Source: Psilocybe azurescens (Eukaryota; Basidiomycota; Agaricomycetes; Agaricales; Agrocybaceae). From it: a stretch of 64,000 nt of DNA. The notes below the pieces were generated by a model that was not told the origin of the DNA, searched no databases, and worked only from the letters and a program-made list of their open reading frames with translations. The DNA lies in contig JAJIRX010000970.1 of assembly GCA_023853785.1 (NCBI GenBank), forward strand, positions 1 to 64,000, in the 5' to 3' direction. This document shows, in pieces, positions 59,316 to 64,000 of this stretch (position 1 is the first letter of the stretch; every line of letters begins with the position of its first letter). Both the position numbers and the translations under genes were made by a program.

Positions 59316-61099
59316 TCAAGCGAACGTTTGAACAGGCAAAGCGTCGAACGTTGGGCACAGTGTGCTCCAGGCGCCTATTGAACACCCTCTGTCATTAATC
59401 TCTCAAACGAGGAATGCAAGTGGCTTACTGGATGCAGCACTGTTCTTCACGGTGTCGACATCTTCTACCATGACGACCGCAAATCCTCTGCATTAAGCAG
59501 ATGTCAGGTCTAAATCTGAAACCACCTCGTAAATACTACATGAGATGACTTATGTGTCGAGGTGCCAGTCGATATGACTTTATTTGGCGCACGATCCAAG
59601 AACAGAACATTTAGACGAAAAATACAGAAGATAAATATTTCACCCACCAATGCAAAATCCAAGGACCAGAATTGTCGGTCGTGAAACGGATTGTAACATT
59701 ATCTGTGGTGTCACTTCCGGTACTTACAGCATCTCGTCTGATTGGATTATCGTAGTTGTACGACGAATTTATAGCACTTCGTACAACAGAGAAGGTATGT
59801 TGGAGTAATGGTTGCATTAGGTACAATATTTAATACTTTTAATTATGTTACGTACCCCGTGTAAATGTAGTGGATGTTAGAAGGCATGATATAATCACTA
59901 TTAGTGCTTCCAACTTACTCGTTAATGATTGAAAGGACTTACAGGTGATCCAGCAGATCCACCGGGCATCAAAATTTTCGATAACCTGGTTAGAAGGCAG
60001 AACATAAATCGATCCCGACAGAAGTAATCCTGTGCGGTTAGTGTACCGCCCATTATCTGAAGCAATACCGGGACAGTCGGCGTCACCCAAGCCACATCGT
60101 TGACAGTGAACTGAGCGTCATTAAATCTAAAGTCCAGATTGATATTGACGTCTGCCAAACCAGCCCCTGCTACTCCTGGTGCGGAGGTGCCATCGAATGG
60201 GACGAGATTGGTCTCTACCAATGGATTGCTGGATGTGTTGTTTATTATCGGGTCTTCAACTGTAGCATTAACGTATCTGAGAATGGCGGAGTTTATGCCA
60301 CCATCAAAGCCGGAAGTTCCTGTTGGTCCGGGATTGGCACGGATCCAGTGATTGTCAATAGCTTGATCGGCTGTGAGTATAAATGAATAGCGCTGTCCGG
60401 AGAATATCTGGATGGAATCAATAACGAGAGGCTGGGTATTGACGCCATCTGCTTCAATAATGGTCTGGATGTGATACTATATGTAGTCAGTTATCTGTCA
60501 GAGAAAGGTGTAGCAATTCAGTAATTACCATAGCATGACCATCTATTGAGAATGTGAAGTTTGGATCACAGGAGATAGAGACAAGACGAAAGCGGTAACG
60601 TTTGTTTGCTATCACCGATATGACTGCAAGCGCAGATGTAGGGCCTCCCGCATAGCGGCCCAGACCGTTGATGAGAGTGGCATCCGAGGTAGGAATGACC
60701 TCTTCGATAACCTCTTGCGGAGCAACAAGGTGATACCTGTAATGTAAATAAAGTCTGAGAATCCGTTTTCGAACCATCTAATCAACTCACCAATCCGCGA
60801 GCGTGATGATGGTGGTCTCTGCATCTCCGCTTAGCGCCCAGTCTATTTTTATAACCGTCCGGTGATACAATAAAATTGACGATATATAGGTACTCGAAAG
60901 AGCGGACTTCGTCCGCTATTACCAGCCGAAGGAATTGTACTACGACATGATATTTTAGTATGTATTACAATTTGCCGACAGGAGTCCCGAAAATTTTTAT
61001 CTATATATATGGTGTTTATTTACATCTATGTACTAGATTGCAACTAACGAATTTCATACATGCAGAAACTGCAAGGAAGGAGATCGATACTAGGCGCAT
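59316..61099 (-). pseudogene. Laccase (multicopper oxidase), right-arm copy, disrupted
   Basis: This is the inverted relative of the 30-33 kb laccase. It starts MRLVSISFLAVS at 61099, but extra DNA breaks exon 1. A deletion then joins PDGY directly to the DWALSGD exon (junction near 60850), removing copper motifs L1 and L2. The rest reads [10 protein letters not shown], the uninterrupted [49 protein letters not shown] and [13 protein letters not shown]3 (HPLHLHG) has its splice acceptor changed from AG to AA at 59877-59878. L4 keeps its His (HCHIDWHLD, 59574-59576). The donor after it is ATAAGT, as in the left copy. Frame shifts occur near 60030 and 59970. The stop is TGA 59316-59318. Non-functional, since half the copper ligands are missing. 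Confidence 0.9.
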
Positions 61100-61585
61100 T
61101 TCAAATGAGGATGGGATATATGTAATTATGAACAAGAAGCAGAAGAGCGGTGTTTAATATACGATTTGGGTATCGTCTGAGATACTTGATTTTTTCTCTT
61201 TTTAAACCCATGATTTGGGGTCAAAATAAACATTCTGCGCAATTATTCACTGTCAAATTATCACAAACAAACAGCAGATGATGGCATTGATTAATTTCAT
61301 AAGTCAAATCCTCAATCTAATTCTGATTGCTAAAAATGATTAAATTTGGGCAATTCGCCACCAGATGAAGCATTCGCCCCATGAAAGATCCTGGTACAAA
61401 ATAGCCGCCTCGGAAATAGATATGCGATTATTCAAGCCTATTTCTTCCTTCTAAAACCGAGGCTATTGCTAATGTGCTCCCACCTGCTGCTGCGCTTTCG
61501 CTGCCTGGGCGCTGTTAAGAGTTTTGAGATATCCAAGTTGATCTTCTGACAGAAAACTGGGTACACGTACTATGAAGCGTCGAGC

Positions 61586-61593
61586 TATAAAAG
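61586..61593 (+). promoter_or_regulatory. TATA box of the secreted-protein gene
   Basis: TATAAAAG lies 44 bases upstream of the ATG at 61630, a normal fungal spacing. Confidence 0.55.
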
Positions 61594-61629
61594 CTACAAT
61601 ATGCTCAAGAAAATTGTACCAGTATCATC

Positions 61630-61919
61630 ATGCGACTCTATCATGTCGTTCTCATGACCTTTGCGTATATGCTTGGGGTGGAATCGGCAGTAGGCATCTA
61701 TTGGGTTTATTTTGAAATTATGGAACTAAATCTCTGAATTACTATCAGCGGGTAACGAGCAGTAGTCTGCCTTCGTCTTCTGTTAGTGCGACTAGCACTA
61801 AGTCTGCATCCCACACCTCTATGGAGCTTCCTGTTTTCACCGTTACAAGGGTTTTCAACACGGTCGTCAGTGAATCCTCATTCTTAATCCAGCAAACAAC
61901 TAAGATTGTGTGGACGTGA
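61630..61919 (+). CDS. Small secreted Ser/Thr-rich protein, right-arm copy
   Basis: A 76-residue protein from two exons: 61630-61689 and 61749-61919, with a 59-nt GTAGGC..ATCAG intron in phase 0. Exon 1 is exactly a signal peptide (starts MRLYHVVLMTFAYM, ends GVESA). Exon 2 begins RVTSSSLPSSSVSATSTKSA, then LPVFTVTRVFNTVVSES, FLIQQTT and KIVWT-stop. The Ser/Thr-rich stretch suggests O-glycosylation outside the cell. There are no Cys residues and no enzyme motif. It is divergent from the laccase pseudogene, 531 bases between start codons. Unlike the left copy it has no internal stop. The opposite strand has a 79-codon open frame over exon 2, which I consider a shadow. I do not recognise a named family. 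Confidence 0.6.
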
Positions 61920-62509
61920 GTCAAATTCCACAAAAATTCGACATACGGCATATTATACTCATATAGATGTATATTTACAGACAAAGTCTCAGTCTCAACA
62001 TTACTCAGTCTACTGCTACCCCATCTCCCTCGAAGAATCCGTGATTTTCAACGTGTATGTGTAATTAATTGTTCTAAGACTCTGTAAGAGTTATACAAAT
62101 CGAACAGTGTTTTAGAAGCTAGTAAGAAAGTAAGAACTGATGTATGAATGTGATCATATATGCTTTCTAGCTATCATTATACAATAGGTAATGTAGACAT
62201 TTGCTAGTGGGAGCTTAACTGTGTTGACTGATGACATTCTTTCATGATAATGTCATATTCATGCCTGTCGTCGCAAAGGTCATTACATAGAAAGTAGATT
62301 TAATCAATCAAAAATTTGACACAGCGGTGAACATGATAGGGCAAAGATTGGCATTTACTTGATCTATGCCGTCGAGTAGGGCGTAGAACGTTAGAAGTTG
62401 ATCCGGTCAAAAGCGAATAGTTTGATTTAGGGGCGCAGTCGTTCAGCACGTGGCCAGAGATTTGTCATCGGAATCATGCGTTCGATTTGTTTTGCCCCTT
62501 CCCCTTGCA

Positions 62510-63330
62510 GCTCTCCCTACACATCCCCATCGTTGATCTATTCTCTTTTCCGACCCCTCTCTGAATACACATACGCGCTCGATACCGTCAATCTACCACT
62601 CTAAGAACACACGGCCAATATACCAAGTGTACATGGGCAACCTTCTACTCGGAAATCTTCGAACCTTTCTGTACGGTGCTGCGACTCGTTGAGGATTGGA
62701 AGCGAAAAGAGGACTGGGGTCAGGAGTGAGCGGCATAAGTTCGATTATGAACGAGAAGCCATGCACCGCAACGAGTCGTTACGCTAATTTCGGTGTGGAG
62801 AAGGACGCGTATATCGGCGAGTGGGAGCTATATCGCGGCTCACAGATTTGCAACATGTCCGTTTCCTCAGCGGGTATACCTGAATCCGTCGCCTCCAACA
62901 GTAACACATCATTCCAGAATGGACAGCGCCATACCTTCGTCCACATCCATGTCAGCATCAGCGCCCACGTCTAACTCTCATTTTGATAGCTGTTGAACGC
63001 GCGCCGAATCTGATTGAGGAACCCCTGCACTATCCAAGGCATCGTGCTGAGACATCCCTCTCTATGCCCAGCTTCTCGATTATTATGAGTTGCGACGGGA
63101 GGTCCGCGGGCCCAAACTCCCTGGAGGAGAGTGTCTATCCCTCTCCGTACAACTTCCTCACATCAGCTTCAGCATAAGTCGCAACATACGCCGTCCAATA
63201 TGCCAATATTTCATCATGACAGCTCTCTCGCCACTCCCTCACCGGGCTTGAACCAGGACGCTTGGCATAGACGTGGGCAGAATATATTTCCTTCTTACGG
63301 CGTATACAAGCTTTCGGGTTTATGATATGA
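62510..63330 (+). pseudogene. Decayed gag-like remnant, right arm
   Basis: This is the inverted counterpart of the unit 4 remnant. Fragments FDYEREAMHRNES, GEWELYRGSQICN, SNTSFQNGQRHTF, then SPGLNQDAWHRRGQNIFPSY appear in changing frames. The minus strand of 63135-63653 is also open (PKACIRRKKEIYSAHVYAKR, REWRESCHDEILAYW), leaving the coding direction of the 3' part uncertain. Confidence 0.5.
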
Positions 63331-63839
63331 AGTGCGTTGGGCACTGGTGTCGTGCAACGAATGGAGACGGGCGTCGGGGAAGAAAGGGAAAGAGTGCACA
63401 CCTTCGTCGGGGATGGGGATGGGGCTGGAGTTGCTGGGTTTTTTGCGGTTGGTGGTGGTGGTATCGGTGCTGTTGGTCTGTAACAGAATTTGAGTGCCGT
63501 GGTGAGTGAAATATATATAGCGTTTGAGCATTCGATCTTGGTTCTGACTGTGATCCAGCTCGAAGGGATGAGCTTTCTTGAAGCTAAGCATTTAAAGTAG
63601 GACCTCTCAGGTCCCAAGTTACTCCACCTTACCTTGTCAACCCACATGAACAAGGAAGCAATGGATCATTGGCGGCGACGCTGGGACGAGCACTTATGTC
63701 ACTTGAGTGCGAGGTTCTTGCAAACAGATCACGGGGTATAAATAGTCAATGGGAAATATATGAGACAATGGTTGGAACGTAAAAACGCGAAAAACTATTC
63801 GATAATCGACAACTCTACAATCGCGGGGCCGTTTTCCCA

Positions 63840-64000
63840 TTAAACCTGATCGTCTCTGATCGTACCACCTGCAGTACATTCCCTCTTCATTTCAACCTCC
63901 TCCGGCGCCACATCATCCGCGAGAACTGAAACGCTCATTTCGCCTCCGGTGGTATCTCTACTGCCGCCACTCCCGTGCTGTGACCCAAACTGCAAGCCAG
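63840..64000 (-). CDS. DUF6534-like membrane protein, C-terminal end, runs off window
   Basis: This is the last part of exon 6 of another family member on the minus strand, with SGLQFGSQHGSGGSR, GGEMSVSVLADDVAPEE, KRECTAGG and RDDQV-stop (TAA at 63842-63840). It matches the end of the unit 2 gene best and lacks the GGGGAAT lesion of units 1 and 4, so it may belong to an intact gene. Between it and the gag-like remnant (63331-63839) lies the ordinary downstream flank of the array genes. Most of the gene is outside the window. Confidence 0.75.
   Translation of the reverse strand, partial: GLQFGSQHGSGGSRDTTGGEMSVSVLADDVAPEEVEMKRECTAGGTIRDDQV

Larger units (their letters stand above)
59170..64000 (-). 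repeat. Right arm of large inverted repeat
   Basis: This is an inverted copy of about 26671-33338, continuing past the window edge. From left to right on + it holds, all reversed, the short post-laccase segment, the laccase, the secreted-protein gene, the AT spacer, the gag-like remnant and the end of a DUF6534-like gene. Compared with the left arm it lacks the 841-bp insertion and about 0.7 kb of laccase exons, and has extra sequence in laccase exon 1. 61920-62509 is the AT-rich spacer also seen between array units and holds no gene. Confidence 0.85.

Overview
The window looks like a chromosome segment of a wood-decay-type mushroom (Basidiomycota, Agaricomycetes; a Polyporales relative is my inference). 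The evidence is multi-exon genes with 50-80 nt GT..AG introns, a large family of Agaricomycete DUF6534-like membrane proteins, laccase genes, and a fungal HMG-box regulator. Family names come from recognising motifs; no database search was run.

Layout. (1) 1-11.4 kb: three decayed DUF6534-like genes (2.2, 5.6 and 10.8 kb). About 6.7-11.1 kb is a gene-poor, AT-rich block almost free of CpG, which looks like a methylation-decayed segment. (2) 12.55-29.16 kb: four head-to-tail copies of a ~4.15 kb unit. Each carries one DUF6534-like gene on +, a decayed gag-like remnant on - and an AT-rich spacer. (3) 29.2-33.2 kb: a small secreted-protein gene (-) divergent from a laccase (+). Both are dead here; the laccase is interrupted by an 841-bp TA-flanked element. 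(4) 33.4-58.7 kb: single-copy DNA with an FtsJ-like methyltransferase (-), an HMG-box factor (-), an HhH-GPD DNA glycosylase (+), an F-box-like protein (+), a DUF6534-like gene (+) and a retroelement-derived gag-like/RNase H gene (+), separated by long gene-poor stretches. (5) 58.7-64.0 kb: a truncated DUF6534-like gene, then an inverted copy of the 26.7-33.3 kb region, with a second laccase pseudogene (-), a second and better secreted-protein gene (+), the gag-like remnant (+) and the 3' end of another DUF6534-like gene running off the window.

How it fits together. The region is shaped by duplication: tandem amplification with signs of unequal exchange, then copying of one end of the array together with the laccase locus into inverted orientation about 26 kb away. 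Comparing the two arms gives an empty target site for the inserted element and separates lesions that came before the duplication from those that came after.

Caution. Almost every recognisable protein gene, including presumed single-copy housekeeping-like ones, carries at least one single-base frameshift, several in homopolymers. That may be real decay or base-level assembly error, so 'pseudogene' calls resting only on such shifts are provisional.
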